A stretch of 64,000 nucleotides of DNA, taken from the NCBI GenBank assembly GCA_905183005.1, contig CAJJDO010000073.1, positions 62,001 through 126,000 on the forward strand. Reading direction: 5' to 3'. The position numbers and the translations under genes are program-made. Below, in pieces: positions 1-12,126 of this stretch (its first letter is position 1; the number at the start of each line of letters is the position of its first letter). The notes beneath the pieces were generated by a model. The model saw only the letters and a list, made by a program, of their open reading frames with translations, was not told the origin of the DNA and ran no database searches. Source of the DNA: Paramecium pentaurelia. Its lineage: Eukaryota; Ciliophora; Oligohymenophorea; Peniculida; Parameciidae.

Positions 1-2
1 CT

Positions 3-625
3 AGAGACCCACTCCAACCAATTAAATCAAATCTATAAAATAAAATTGAATAACTTAAAGGCTAAAAATTTACAGGATTTGAATAAGAACATCATCCAAA
101 GGTACCTCATACTACATCAAAAAATTTATAATTGTTTCGAATTGAAGAAAATCAATACGAATAATCTAGTGCAAAGCCTGATGATTTGGATTTATACACT
201 AAAAATTTAGAATCTAAATATCTAAATGCCCCTAAATTTCCTTGTTTAATTGATGGATTAATTAGTTCAGAATCATAAATGCTAGAAAAAAGTCAGAATC
301 CATATGTTCCTTTAACTCATAAGGAATAGTCTACACTCTCAGAAATCAGACATTAGACTGTAAATACTTAAGATTCTGCTATAAATGAACATTTAAGTAA
401 TATGTTGGATCAGAAATAATTACAAAATATATATTAAGATTTATGTAGAGAGGTTGAAAAGCCTTAGAATAATTTGTAGTAGAGTTAATAAATATTTCAA
501 CCTTATAATGTTGAATCTCTTTATTTTGGTAATTCTTAATAGCATTCTAATCGTAATTATGAATCATAAGACTTATTTTTACAATAATAATAATAATAAT
601 AATAATAAAATTAATTTTATAATTA

Positions 626-690
<65 letters not shown>

Positions 691-3223
691 CATTTAATTA
701 AGATTATTCATAATAATAATAATAATCTTATTAATACTAATAATAATAATATTTATAATAGTAATAATAATAATAATAATTTTATTATGAATAACAATAG
801 TAATAGTTATTATAATAATAATACTAATAACAATTATATTAATAATAATAACTTCAATATTAAATGATGTTATATCATTAATAATTGTAATAATATCCAA
901 ATAATTTATAAATATAATAACCTGAAGAACAATATTATTTTGAAGAACCTTAATTAGAATCTCCACCTAAAAAGTGGTCTTTTAGTCCTCAAAAACAAGA
1001 TGAATCAATTGCAATCAAGAAAAGAACCTCAAATCCTGAGCCTTAAAATAAAACATCTTACCGATATTCAATAAGATAATCAATCAAACAATAAAAGAAA
1101 TCAGAATTCTAATTGTCAAATACTTAAAAAATATTATAGAAAGAAGGGGCATAAATAAAAGATAATGAAATTCCATTCAAATGTAAACTCAAGATTAATT
1201 CAATACATCCTTATGATTTTGTTGATTTAAGATCAAATAGAGCATAAAAAAAGATGAAAGAAATAGAATAAGGTTTATTAAGTTAATCTATTAGATGTAA
1301 ATAATTTTATTATTATTAGATCACAAAGATCATAATTTTAATGCATTATATCGTAATGAGAAATTCTCAGATATTGTTCTAATAGTTAATGATCATTAAT
1401 ATAAATCTCATAAATCAGTATTGATTTAGGTTTCTAATTATTTTAAAGAATTATTAGAAACTAAATAATTTGAATTAAATTTGTAGGTTGATAATTTATA
1501 ATTATTTGATATGGTTTATAAATACATATATTTAGGTAAACTGACAGATTCAGAATGGAATGAAGTAGGAATTCATTAATCAATTAAATTTTATAGATTG
1601 GCAGAAAAATTAGAGTTATATTAATTAATTGAATAATTAATAAGTAGAGTTGTAATACCTATGATGATAAATGAATTTGTACTAGATTGGTACATTATAG
1701 GTTTTAGGAATTAAAATTCTCATCTTTCTTACATTTTTAAATTTGTTTATGTTTATACAGTAACATATTTTTCATTAAATTGCAAAACTATAATTGATTT
1801 AATTAGAGGTAGATAAGATGATTCAATTATTAAAGATTAATAGATGTAAAATAAATATAAGAAAATATTTGATTTGATGACACCAGAAGAAATATATTTT
1901 CTTGTTTAATAACCTTTAATGTAGACTGATTTTGAAGGAGTTGATAATTTATTATGGTTAATAACAGAGAAGAAACAATGTTAATAAATAGATTTACTAA
2001 AACAATTATCAATGGATCATTTATCTAATTGTGGATTTAAATACAAAGATTTCACTAATTATTAATTTGAATAGAATTTGCCTCTATTAAATAATCAAAT
2101 TATTATATATCCTTAAAGACTTCAAGAGACTAAAAAAAGGAGAAGTTCTATATATACTGATTAAGAATTTCATTATTCTGAATCATTATTTGATGAATAT
2201 TCATTTTATTAATAAAACTCTAATACTTGTAAAATTAACAAGTTGGTTTATGAAATGAAAATTAGTAATGTAGTAGGTAATTCAATTGTAATTTCTGAAT
2301 GTTTTGCTTCATAAAGTCTTGCTTGGAGATTGATTATTGATATTAATGATAAGAATATCATATCAATTTATTTATAAGAAAGGGGATCAATTAAAAATAA
2401 TCTAAAATATATGAATCTTGAAGATAACTTAATGGATGAATCATTACCTTAATATACAAAATTAAATTTTATTAGTGTTTTAGTTAAAATTTCAATACTT
2501 AATAAATAAGAATAAAGCAATGAGAGAGTTATGTATCATACATATCCAACAAATTAATTCCACACAGTAGGATTTGAAGATATTTAGACTGTAGGTTCTT
2601 CTTTATGGTTAAAGGTATATATATAAGAAGATCCTCTTCATTCTGCTTTAATGCATTGGTGTGGATATAATTTTAATGATAAGTTCTGTTAATTACCCTA
2701 TTTTACATTATATTCATTATTAAAATCAGATATGTTGAGAATAAGTGAAGAAAAATAAATATTAGGATTATTGTACAATTTATAAAAATCTGAATAAGAA
2801 TAAAATCTTGATCTTGTTATTCATCCAATCAGATATTTTTATGTACCAATAGGAGAAATCTTTACATTATCTAAAGATTGTTAGACAGTTCGAAAGAATA
2901 AGTTATTCTAAAGCATTTTAAATTTATTATTATCTCATTATTTGGATGGGAAATAACATAATTAGAAACCTAGAAAGACTTATGCAAAAATAGATATATT
3001 AATAAATCAATCAGATTTTAAGAAAGAATGGTTAAAATGGTTAATATATAGTGATAATAAAACATTGAAAATTAATACAAATGATATAAAAAAAGAGGTA
3101 ATAGAGAAATAAAAGAAAATTGAAAGATAATAATACTAATAATACTTTTAAGTTTATAATTACACACCAAAAAAATAATTAGAGTAATAATAACAATAAT
3201 CACCTAAATGTAATATATTTTGA
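3..3223 (+). CDS. BTB/POZ-domain protein with polyglutamine tract, 5' truncated
   Basis: The frame is open from the first bases, so the 5' end lies outside the window. One 23-nt intron (1297-1319, GTA..TAG) leaves at least 1065 residues. Residues about 180-300 are almost pure glutamine, written mostly as TAA codons. Immediately after the intron comes a BTB/POZ domain (FSDIVLIVNDHQYKSHKSVL), the fold used for homodimerisation and as a substrate adaptor of cullin-3 ubiquitin ligases. A BACK-like helical stretch follows. A later region (about 2220-2400) looks weakly like a MATH/TRAF beta-sandwich (ASQSLAWRL..IDINDKNIISIYLQERG), but this is uncertain. The C-terminus is Lys/Gln-rich. The stop TGA precedes a convergent Pumilio gene by only 74 bp. 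BTB membership is clear; partners and function are not shown. Confidence 0.85.
583..860 (+). repeat. (TAA)n microsatellite encoding polyGln
   Basis: A nearly perfect TAA/AAT trinucleotide run at about 583-690, with imperfect continuation to about 860. In the frame of the surrounding BTB gene it reads TAA codons, which are glutamine in this code. In the standard code the same run would be a string of stops; the apparent polyAsn reading is in another frame. Confidence 0.9.
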
Positions 3224-3297
3224 AAAAGTTTCTTTGTTTTTTTAAATTAATTTTAATAATTATTATATCTATTATTATATAAAATAAAAATTAACAA

Positions 3298-4776
3298 TCA
3301 ACAAGCATGAAATCTAGCTAAATATTATAAGAAATGTCGACCTAATTTAGTAATTGAATTTAAATACCAAATTAAGTGAATTAGTGTTCTTCATATTTAG
3401 AGAGTTGAATTTAAATTTATTCTTTTTATTTTTCATTACATTTCAAATAGAAATTTTACATAACATAATTTCCAAAAGAATTATTAATTAATATCAGTAA
3501 CATAGGTGGAATTGTTTGATTCATAAGAATTTTACATATGCTAGCAATATCATCATCTTAAGCCAATGTAATATACCTTTGGGCAACGTTACTACATTTG
3601 AATTAATATTATTACCTGCCATATTTATCTTAACTGACTTCTATTATTCTTTATTTGATAAACTTTCCAATTACTTCAAATCCTTTTGGAGGTCCTTAAT
3701 TTATCATATGTTAAACAATATAATTCCCATATTAACAAAAGGATAATCTTTCACATAATGGAATTAAGGATATATAAAGTTCCTATAATTTATCATTTGG
3801 AAATATTTCTAAACATTTTTATGCTATTCTACATCCATAAGGATGAGATACAACCTTTTCTACATTATTCTTGACTAAATCTATAATAAATTCAGCATCA
3901 GTAACTAAATCTATTATTTTTTAGATAACATGATTTCCACACTAATCAAATATTAATTTTAAAGCATAAGGTTTAAGTTAGGATATAAGTTATACTTTTT
4001 GTTAATTTAGAATAAATTCTAATAATTTTTATACAACTCTACAACCAAATTTGTCTTAAGACATTTCCAATACATGAGAGTTCAACTATTCGAAAATAAG
4101 TGTTCTAGTATTTTAATTACTATTTTCAATTATTTTTTAGATGACATAATTTCCAAATTTATGTTTTGATAGTAAAAGTAAATCATCAACTAATCCTTTA
4201 AATATTTTTTCTCTTTAATATTCATTTCCTTAAATGAATGATTATTAAATGATTAAAGAGGCATATTGATCTTGACATTATTGTGACTAAGGTAGTTTAA
4301 TTAAATAATTTTACTATTGATGAATCAATCTCTGTTTATAATTGTAATTTTTTTGTTCTTTTTTAAGAGAAATAGCCATCTTAACAAGGATAGTATATTG
4401 GTTGTTAAGGTAACATGTATGAATGGAATTCATGACTTAAAGAATGTTATCGTTATTGAATAAATGTAGGCTACACTGTAATATAAAAGTTGCTTGGATC
4501 AGCAGAGGGGAATTCTTAATAACTAATTGAATATTTGTAATAATACGTTGGATCTTCATTTAAAACTGGGCTCTCTTTTAAATCTTTAATACTTTTAACA
4601 GGCTAAAGGTATTTATAAAGAACATTATTTTTACAGATTATGAATGTTACTGGGATTTGGTAATGGAAGATCGAAATTCTGAGCATTCTGATTCATTATC
4701 TATAGAATTTAGTATATTGATTACCATCAAGAAGGGAACCTATCATATCTTTTTCTGATTGCTCAGTCTCTTGCAT
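3298..4776 (-). CDS. Pumilio/PUF-family RNA-binding protein
   Basis: PUF proteins bind 3' UTR elements of mRNAs through eight alpha-helical repeats and repress translation or trigger decay. Five introns (4700-4724, 4603-4634, 4287-4314, 3592-3615, 3342-3367) give 447 residues with a PUF domain in the C-terminal two thirds. Repeat cores are visible in order: DQYASLIIQQ, KFGNYVIQK, KFGCRVVQK, QCGNHVIQK, PYGCRIAQK, QYGNYIVQH, KYGSNVAQR, SFGNYVMQN, ending FGRHFLQYLARFHAC. The base-specifying residues match the canonical Pumilio pattern, except that repeat 7 has S..Q where Pumilio usually has S..E. The N-terminal 150 residues are low complexity (Gln, Ser, Tyr). The start ATG lies 42 bp after the stop of the upstream gene on the same strand. 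Confidence 0.9.
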
Positions 4777-4818
4777 GGAATAATGTTTAATAAACACAAA
4801 AAAATTATAATCATTTCG

Positions 4819-5490
4819 TCAGTATTATTTGGCTTTAGATGAGTTAAAGAATTATCTAATCATACAGTCAAATTTAGTTTAAAGTAATTTCTATTTTGGA
4901 AGAGGCTTAAGTTATTTAATAAAGCTTCTTTTATTTTTTTAAGGAGATTTTGTGACTAATAATCTGTCAGAAGTGGAAGACTGAAATGATTAAATCGCTT
5001 TTCTATCAGTTAATAATCGATTGATTGTTTTGTTTGAACGCATAACTTATTGCTTCATATTTTATAGAAAGCAATTTGAAGTTGGAACATATTTATATGA
5101 TTTATAAGGAGCAATTTAAGGTTGCTCAGTCTTTAAACGTTCTTTTTCAGGTGTATGAGTCTTTGTTGGTGATGTTGGAAGATGCATACTTTCTTCCAGA
5201 TCGGGTTAAGAACGTAGTATAAATAGTGGATTTTTGGCATATATTCGAAAGTTTCTTTTTTTATGATCATTTCTCATATATCGTCTTGCTCCTTCTAATT
5301 TACTTAGAAAGACTTCAGCTAATCTTTCTTATTTGTGGTAGGCTATTTCACATAATTAATTAGGTAGACGATCTTCTTTTGGAGCAGTAGTCCCACACTA
5401 TTCACAAACACAGCTCTTACGACGAACTTGAGTTGAATCCAATTTGGGTCCATCAAGGTACTTTATTGATAGATGTTGTCTACTATGCAT
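4819..5490 (-). CDS. Uncharacterised basic protein with N-terminal CxxC
   Basis: Intronless frame of 223 residues from ATG (complement of 5488-5490) to TGA. Near the N-terminus is a CVCEQCG motif, possibly half of a metal-binding site but too small to call a zinc finger. The rest is Lys/Arg/Ser/Gln-rich with several SP and TP sites (LPTSPTKTHTPEKERL) and no membrane segment. I recognise no family. It lies immediately upstream of the Pumilio gene, same strand, 42 bp away. I could not find a GTA..TAG intron that would fuse the two frames, so I treat them as separate genes. Codon use (frequent TAA/TAG for Gln) supports real coding. Confidence 0.65.
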
Positions 5491-5912
5491 ATTATTATAT
5501 ATTAAATTTATGGATTAAAACAAAGAAGTATTATATAGGTGTTTGTATATTGTCTTATGGTAATGTAAAGATTTTTAAGTTCATAGATAATATAAGTATT
5601 AAAAATGTTTGATTTTAAGTTATAGTTTAAATTTATGATTAGATAAGTTAATCAAAAAAAGTATAATGAATTTGTATAATATATATACATTTATCCTATT
5701 TTGATTGAAGAGTTTATTCTAATAAAAGTATTTACAATAAAATTGATTATAGTATAAAATTATGAGTTGACAATTATTAATAATTATAATAACAAATTAG
5801 GAATTTAATCTAGAAGGGGAATTAGTGTAATAAGATGAATATAATAATTTATAAAGATTGTTATAAATAATGTATTGATGATATATCAAACATTATTTTA
5901 TATATTTAAATA
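5491..5912. other. Divergent intergenic region
   Basis: 422 bp between two divergently transcribed genes (basic CxxC protein to the left, NEDD1-like protein to the right). Very A+T rich, with no supported reading frame. It should hold both promoters, but no defined element can be pointed to. Confidence 0.6.
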
Positions 5913-7434
5913 ATGAGTTAATTGGTTTCTTGTAGCAAAAGCATTCTCATACATGATTAATCTATGGACCCTATTTTAAGAATAAACCCACATAAATCTA
6001 GCATTAATTGTTGCATTTGGAATCACAATAGTATTTGAAATTTTAAATTTAATAGGTTGTGTTATTGCGAGTTGTGGAAATGATGGAGTTATAGTTTTAA
6101 GTAGAGCTACAGATGGTGAATCCTTATTACCTTTGGAACATAATGGAAAGGCTATTAATGCAATTTCATTTACATCAAATAGTTAATATTTAGCAAGTGG
6201 AGGTCATGATTCAATTGTGCGGGTATGGGATTTGAAAAAGAAATCTATTCAAAGTCATCTAAAAGGACATTATTCTTAAATTAATTCATTACATTGGAAT
6301 TCTGCAGACACACTTATTGCAAGTGCCTCTAATGTAGGTGATATTCTTGTTCATGATGTAAATACACAGATTGCAGTATCTACTTTCAATTTAAAAGGAT
6401 CAAAAACACCTGGATTTAAGGCAGTTAAATTTATGAGCAAAAATCTCTTATGTTCAGGTAGTAATGATGGATCTGTGACAATCTTTGATCTAAATAAGAA
6501 TGAATATTAATGCAATTTCTCATCTTAACATACTAGCAAAGTTACAGGACTAGGTGTTACTTAATCATTAGTATGTAGTGTTGGAACTGATCAAAAATGT
6601 TATCTTTATAGTATTGTTGATAAAAAGGTTACACATACAATAGCTTGTGAAAATCCATTGAATTCTGTTGCTATATAAAATGATGATTATTCTGTTACTG
6701 TGGGTACTCTGTATGGATAAATATATGTTTATGATATAAGAATGACTTAGAAACCTAAATTGTAGTTTAGAGGACATGACAACTCTAGTGTTAACTATAT
6801 GGAATATTAAAATATTGAATCATAATCTCAATAACCTCCTCCATCATAAAGATTATTAAATGATAGCAATTTGAGTGTTTAATCATAATTAAAACCTAAT
6901 CAAACCAAATCTCCATTGATATTAGAAATAAAGAAAGATAGTACTAAAGATTTGAGTACTTTAAGTAATAAAGAATCAATGATTAAAATTGAATAATAAA
7001 AGCAAATGTAATATGATTAATGTAAACTAAATCCAATTTATTTAGGTAATAGTTCAATCTCGTGTGTAATCAAGTTAGTAATCTAAATTTGATTAATCTA
7101 CTAGTAAAATTGAGGATATTTCTAGAAAATATGAAGTTAGTAGAGTAATTGGAGGATAAAATGAGTATTTATTTTTTTTATTATTATCTTTAGCTTTACT
7201 GATGAGTAAAAAAAATATATTCAACAATAGATTAATGATTAAACATATCAATTAAAAAAGATTGTTTAAGATAGTGTTAGTTCTATGCATGTTGATATGA
7301 TTAGATAATTTTAAATTTAACAAAATGAAATGTAATAACTCTTGGATCAATATATGAAAGAACAAAGTAATCTAGTTTAGAGAATCTCATAATTAGAATA
7401 AGAGAATCAGTAATTAAAAAGATAATCGTATTGA
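5913..7434 (+). CDS. NEDD1: NEDD1/GCP-WD-like WD40 protein
   Basis: NEDD1 is a WD40-repeat protein that recruits the gamma-tubulin ring complex to centrosomes and basal bodies. Three introns (6031-6055, 7022-7052, 7165-7193) give 478 residues. The first 290 residues form a WD40 propeller: VIASCGNDGVIVL, LASGGHDSIVRVWDL, LIASASNVGDILVHD, LLCSGSNDGSVTIFDL, TVGTLYGQIYVYDIR. A Ser/Gln-rich linker follows, then a C-terminal coiled coil (MHVDMIRQFQIQQNEMQQLL), which matches the conserved gamma-tubulin-complex-binding helix of NEDD1. That C-terminal match, rather than the WD repeats, is what points to NEDD1. A role at ciliate basal bodies is inference. The intron at 7022 is the least certain; it was chosen because only it restores the downstream frame. 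Confidence 0.8.
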
Positions 7435-7450
7435 AATAAATTAATAATTT

Positions 7451-8326
7451 ATGTTATAAGTTTATCTTGTTAGATATGATTGTTTTAAAATTCAATAACT
7501 CATTCCAAATAGAATCTTTTGCATTCTATTTTATACTATATGTGTTATTGATTTAATACTACTTCTATTTTCATGTTCCTTTTTTATTTTACCATACTAA
7601 TAACAAGACATTGAATAGCAATTTATAATTGAAAAAGTAATTTGTAACTATTTTATTTAGTAAACTACTGATTGGAACCTTAATTTATATTAAACAGAAT
7701 TTAGACAATATCCTATCATAGGAAAACTCAATAATTAACAATTTCCTTTTGAAATAAATCATTATCATAATACTCTCAATAACAACACTTCAACGTACTT
7801 CTAGAAAACTAATTTTCATGAATATTTTGGCTATATAGATTATTAATTAGCTAATTTGATGCTACCTAAAGTTCATTGCCTCTTATTTTAGATTTCAAAA
7901 CGATAAACTTAAAAAATTATAAAAAATTTGCCGCAATGTAATAAATCAATTGGCATACCTATCACTCCTTGGTTTTGGAAGGGTGACTAAATATATTATT
8001 TGACTGAAATATGTTTCAAAATCTCTATCAAAGGAGATAAATTATATTTTGAAGGAGGGTGTTTTAAAGATGGCTTCATTTATAAAAAACTATCAACTCA
8101 TGAAACAATAAATTTTGAAAATTTATCATTGTACCTTACACATGTTGATGATCTATACATCAATGGACTTACATTTTCTGGAAAAACCCAAATATCACTT
8201 ATACCATCATTATATTTAACTTTAATATATTATTCCTTCTTATTTGGCTTTTCAGGTACCATATACATGATATTAATTTATTTTATTTTATCAATAAGAA
8301 AAAGGAGTGAAAATTAATATGTATGA
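7451..8326 (+). CDS. Two-pass membrane protein of unknown family
   Basis: Starts 16 bp after the stop of the NEDD1-like gene. One intron (7637-7660) gives 283 residues. There is a hydrophobic segment near the N-terminus (IFCILFYTICVIDLILLLFS) and a second near the C-terminus (SLYLTLIYYSFLFGFSGTIY), separated by about 190 polar residues with several cysteines. A short basic tail (RKRSEN) ends the protein. This two-ended layout with one soluble loop resembles ciliary or ER two-pass proteins, but I recognise no signature and do not assign one. Coding is supported by frame continuity across the intron. Confidence 0.7.
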
Positions 8327-8769
8327 TAATCACTAATATATATATTAAATAATTATTGTCCATTTAGCATATATATTAAAATAGATGTTATTTTCAATAT
8401 GAAATGCTTAGGATGATTAAGATAGAGGCTGTTGATATTACATCTAACTTAAAAGAATTTTATTGAATAAATGTGAAGGAAAGAATAAATATATATTAGT
8501 TTATTTGGAAATAGCATATATACAAGAAGAAGAAAACTATTATATGTGAATAAGATAGAGAAGTATTAAAATTTATGGAAAAAATGATAAAATGAGAATG
8601 GTTTAAATTTGAATATTATTGTATATAACTATATATAATCAGTTATTAATTAATTGACTAGTTAATTAAGATATTTTGGAAAAGGGGGTGGATTTTATGA
8701 TTCAAAGCTGTGAAGAAATTCAAATTTCAAACATTAAAAAAAACAAAATCCTTTTTCGTAACCGTCACA
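8327..8769. promoter_or_regulatory. Upstream region of beta-tubulin
   Basis: 443 bp of A+T-rich DNA with no supported frame between the two-pass membrane protein and the beta-tubulin start. It ends with a conspicuous purine run (AAAAGGGGGTGG at about 8679-8691). An upstream ATG at 8698 opens a short frame that overlaps the tubulin start out of phase. The beta-tubulin promoter must lie here, but no established element is identifiable. Confidence 0.4.
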
Positions 8770-10153
<1,384 letters not shown>

Positions 10154-10202
10154 TAATCTAAGTGATTTTTATCACAAAATATATAAAATCAACAACCATC
10201 AT

Positions 10203-10441
10203 NNNNNNNNNNNNNNNNNNNNNNNNNNNNNNNNNNNNNNNNNNNNNNNNNNNNNNNNNNNNNNNNNNNNNNNNNNNNNNNNNNNNNNNNNNNNNNNNNN
10301 NNNNNNNNNNNNNNNNNNNNNNNNNNNNNNNNNNNNNNNNNNNNNNNNNNNNNNNNNNNNNNNNNNNNNNNNNNNNNNNNNNNNNNNNNNNNNNNNNNNN
10401 NNNNNNNNNNNNNNNNNNNNNNNNNNNNNNNNNNNNNNNNN
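10203..10441. other. Assembly gap (239 N)
   Basis: Run of N between the two beta-tubulin copies. Reading frames called across it are meaningless. The gap is shorter than the 525 bp needed to hold the missing 5' part of a second complete beta-tubulin gene, so either its length is an estimate or the second copy is incomplete. Confidence 0.98.
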
Positions 10442-11300
10442 TTCTCAGTTGTGCCATCACCAAAAGTGTCTGACACAGTCGTTGAACCATACAACGCCAC
10501 CCTTTCAGTCCATTAATTGGTCGAGAATGCTGATGAATGCATGGTCATTGATAACGAAGCCTTATATGATATTTGTTTCAGAACATTGAAATTGACAACC
10601 CCAACCTATGGTGATTTGAATCACTTGGTCTCAGCTGCTATGTCAGGAGTTACATGCTGTCTTAGATTCCCAGGTCAATTGAACTCTGACTTGAGAAAAT
10701 TGGCTGTTAACTTGATTCCATTCCCAAGACTCCATTTCTTCATGATTGGTTTTGCCCCACTCACATCAAGAGGATCATAATAATACAGAGCTCTTACAGT
10801 CCCAGAATTGACATAATAAATGTTCGATGCCAAGAACATGATGTGTGCTGCTGATCCAAGACACGGAAGATATTTAACAGCATCTGCTCTCTTCAGAGGA
10901 AGAATGTCAACCAAAGAAGTCGACGAATAAATGCTTAATGTTTAAAATAAGAACTCATCTTATTTCGTTGAATGGATTCCCAACAACATTAAATCATCCA
11001 TCTGTGATATCCCACCAAAGGGTTTGAAGATGGCTGTTACCTTTGTTGGTAACTCAACTGCTATCTAAGAAATGTTCAAGAGAGTTGCTGAATAATTCAC
11101 AGCCATGTTTAGAAGAAAGGCCTTCTTACATTGGTACACTGGTGAAGGTATCTACTTAATTTTAATCTATTCTAGGTATGGACGAAATGGAATTCACTGA
11201 AGCTGAATCTAACATGAACGACTTAGTCTCTGAATATCAATAATATCAAGATGCCACTGCTGAAGAAGAAGGAGAATTTGAAGAAGAAGGAGAATAATGA
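10442..11300 (+). pseudogene. Second beta-tubulin copy, 5' part missing at gap
   Basis: In-frame 3' two thirds of a beta-tubulin gene, starting within METFSVVPSPK and ending at the same EFEEEGEQ tail. It contains the same intron (11148-11175) as copy 1. It differs from copy 1 at four positions only (10781, 10804, 10837, 10849), all synonymous and all within 69 bp; intron and 3' flank are identical. It is labelled broken only because its 5' part is missing at the N gap. It may be a true tandem paralogue, or redundant contig ends wrongly kept apart. Confidence 0.75.
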
Positions 11301-11349
11301 TAATCTAAGTGATTTTTATCACAAAATATATAAAATCAACAACCATCAT
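10442..11349 (+). repeat. Beta-tubulin 3' direct repeat, copy 2
   Basis: Partner of 9295-10202. It begins immediately after the N run, and similarity ends at 11349, exactly where copy 1 runs into the gap. Confidence 0.95.
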
Positions 11350-12126
11350 AATTATATTTCTTAGATATCTCTTGTTATAGTTTAAAAATTAAGTAACTAA
11401 CATTAATCTACAAATTATTTTTATGTTTAATGATGTTCTTCTTTATTTTAAATAATTCATTATTATATTTTATAGGACATGAAATAAAGTTTTAATTATA
11501 AAAATCTCTTATGTTTAACAAAAGTTATCTCTTAAACAATATTTCTGATAAAGTATCAATATAATTCAAATTGATTTCTCATCCTTAATATAAAATAATG
11601 TTTCAATAGCTATTCTACCTATTACATGATAAATAATTTTCATTCAAAATTTCAATTTAATATTTTCGATCTAAAATTTGTAATTTCTATTCAGGTGAAC
11701 TCTAATTTTATTCTATTTTTTACCAATCCTACTTATATTACTTGCTCTCTATTAACTGATTTAGGTTTTTTGATTTATTATATTCATAATTCTCTTTCAT
11801 AGGTTAAAACTCAAAATTTCTTCAAAAGTTGGAGATATGAAGATGTTCAAAAAATTGATAAATGCTTCATATAGTTTATTTTAATTGTTATAAGTTGTTT
11901 AAGTCATTATCAATGGAAGGAACTAACTATTTCCAATTCAACTTTTTTAGCATTGTAGATTGTTTAACTAACTTCAACATAAAAATACTAAATTGTAAAT
12001 TAGTATGACACTTAAGTACTATGATATAATGAAGGAAATCCTTAAAAAATAACCTAGCACGATTGCAATTGTAAAGAAAGACCAATTCTTCACATATTTA
12101 ATAAATTATACTTCTTATAATTTAAG
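11301..12126. other. Intergenic region, possibly holding a degenerate small gene
   Basis: 826 bp after the second tubulin copy. On the minus strand there are short hydrophilic frames (for example 11603-11800, about 65 codons) and an ATG-started frame at 11980, but no intron set joins them. Random frames of this size are expected when TGA is the only stop. I see no supportable gene. Confidence 0.4.

Noticed and set aside
454..867. Plus-strand polyAsn frame over the TAA repeat
   Set aside because: It exists only in the standard code and in a different frame. The surrounding BTB gene is continuous in the frame where TAA is Gln.
4777..4818. Fusion of the CxxC protein with the Pumilio gene
   Set aside because: The same frame continues across the 42-bp gap, but an in-frame TGA is present and no GTA..AG intron removes it.
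5491..5912. tRNA, snRNA or other structured RNA in intergenic DNA
   Set aside because: I looked for G+C-rich cloverleaf-like blocks here and in the other gene-free stretches. None stood out from the A+T-rich background.
11603..11800. 65-codon hydrophilic minus-strand frame after the second tubulin copy
   Set aside because: With TGA the only stop in about 80% A+T DNA, frames of 60-100 codons arise by chance. No intron joins it to other frames and no family is recognisable.
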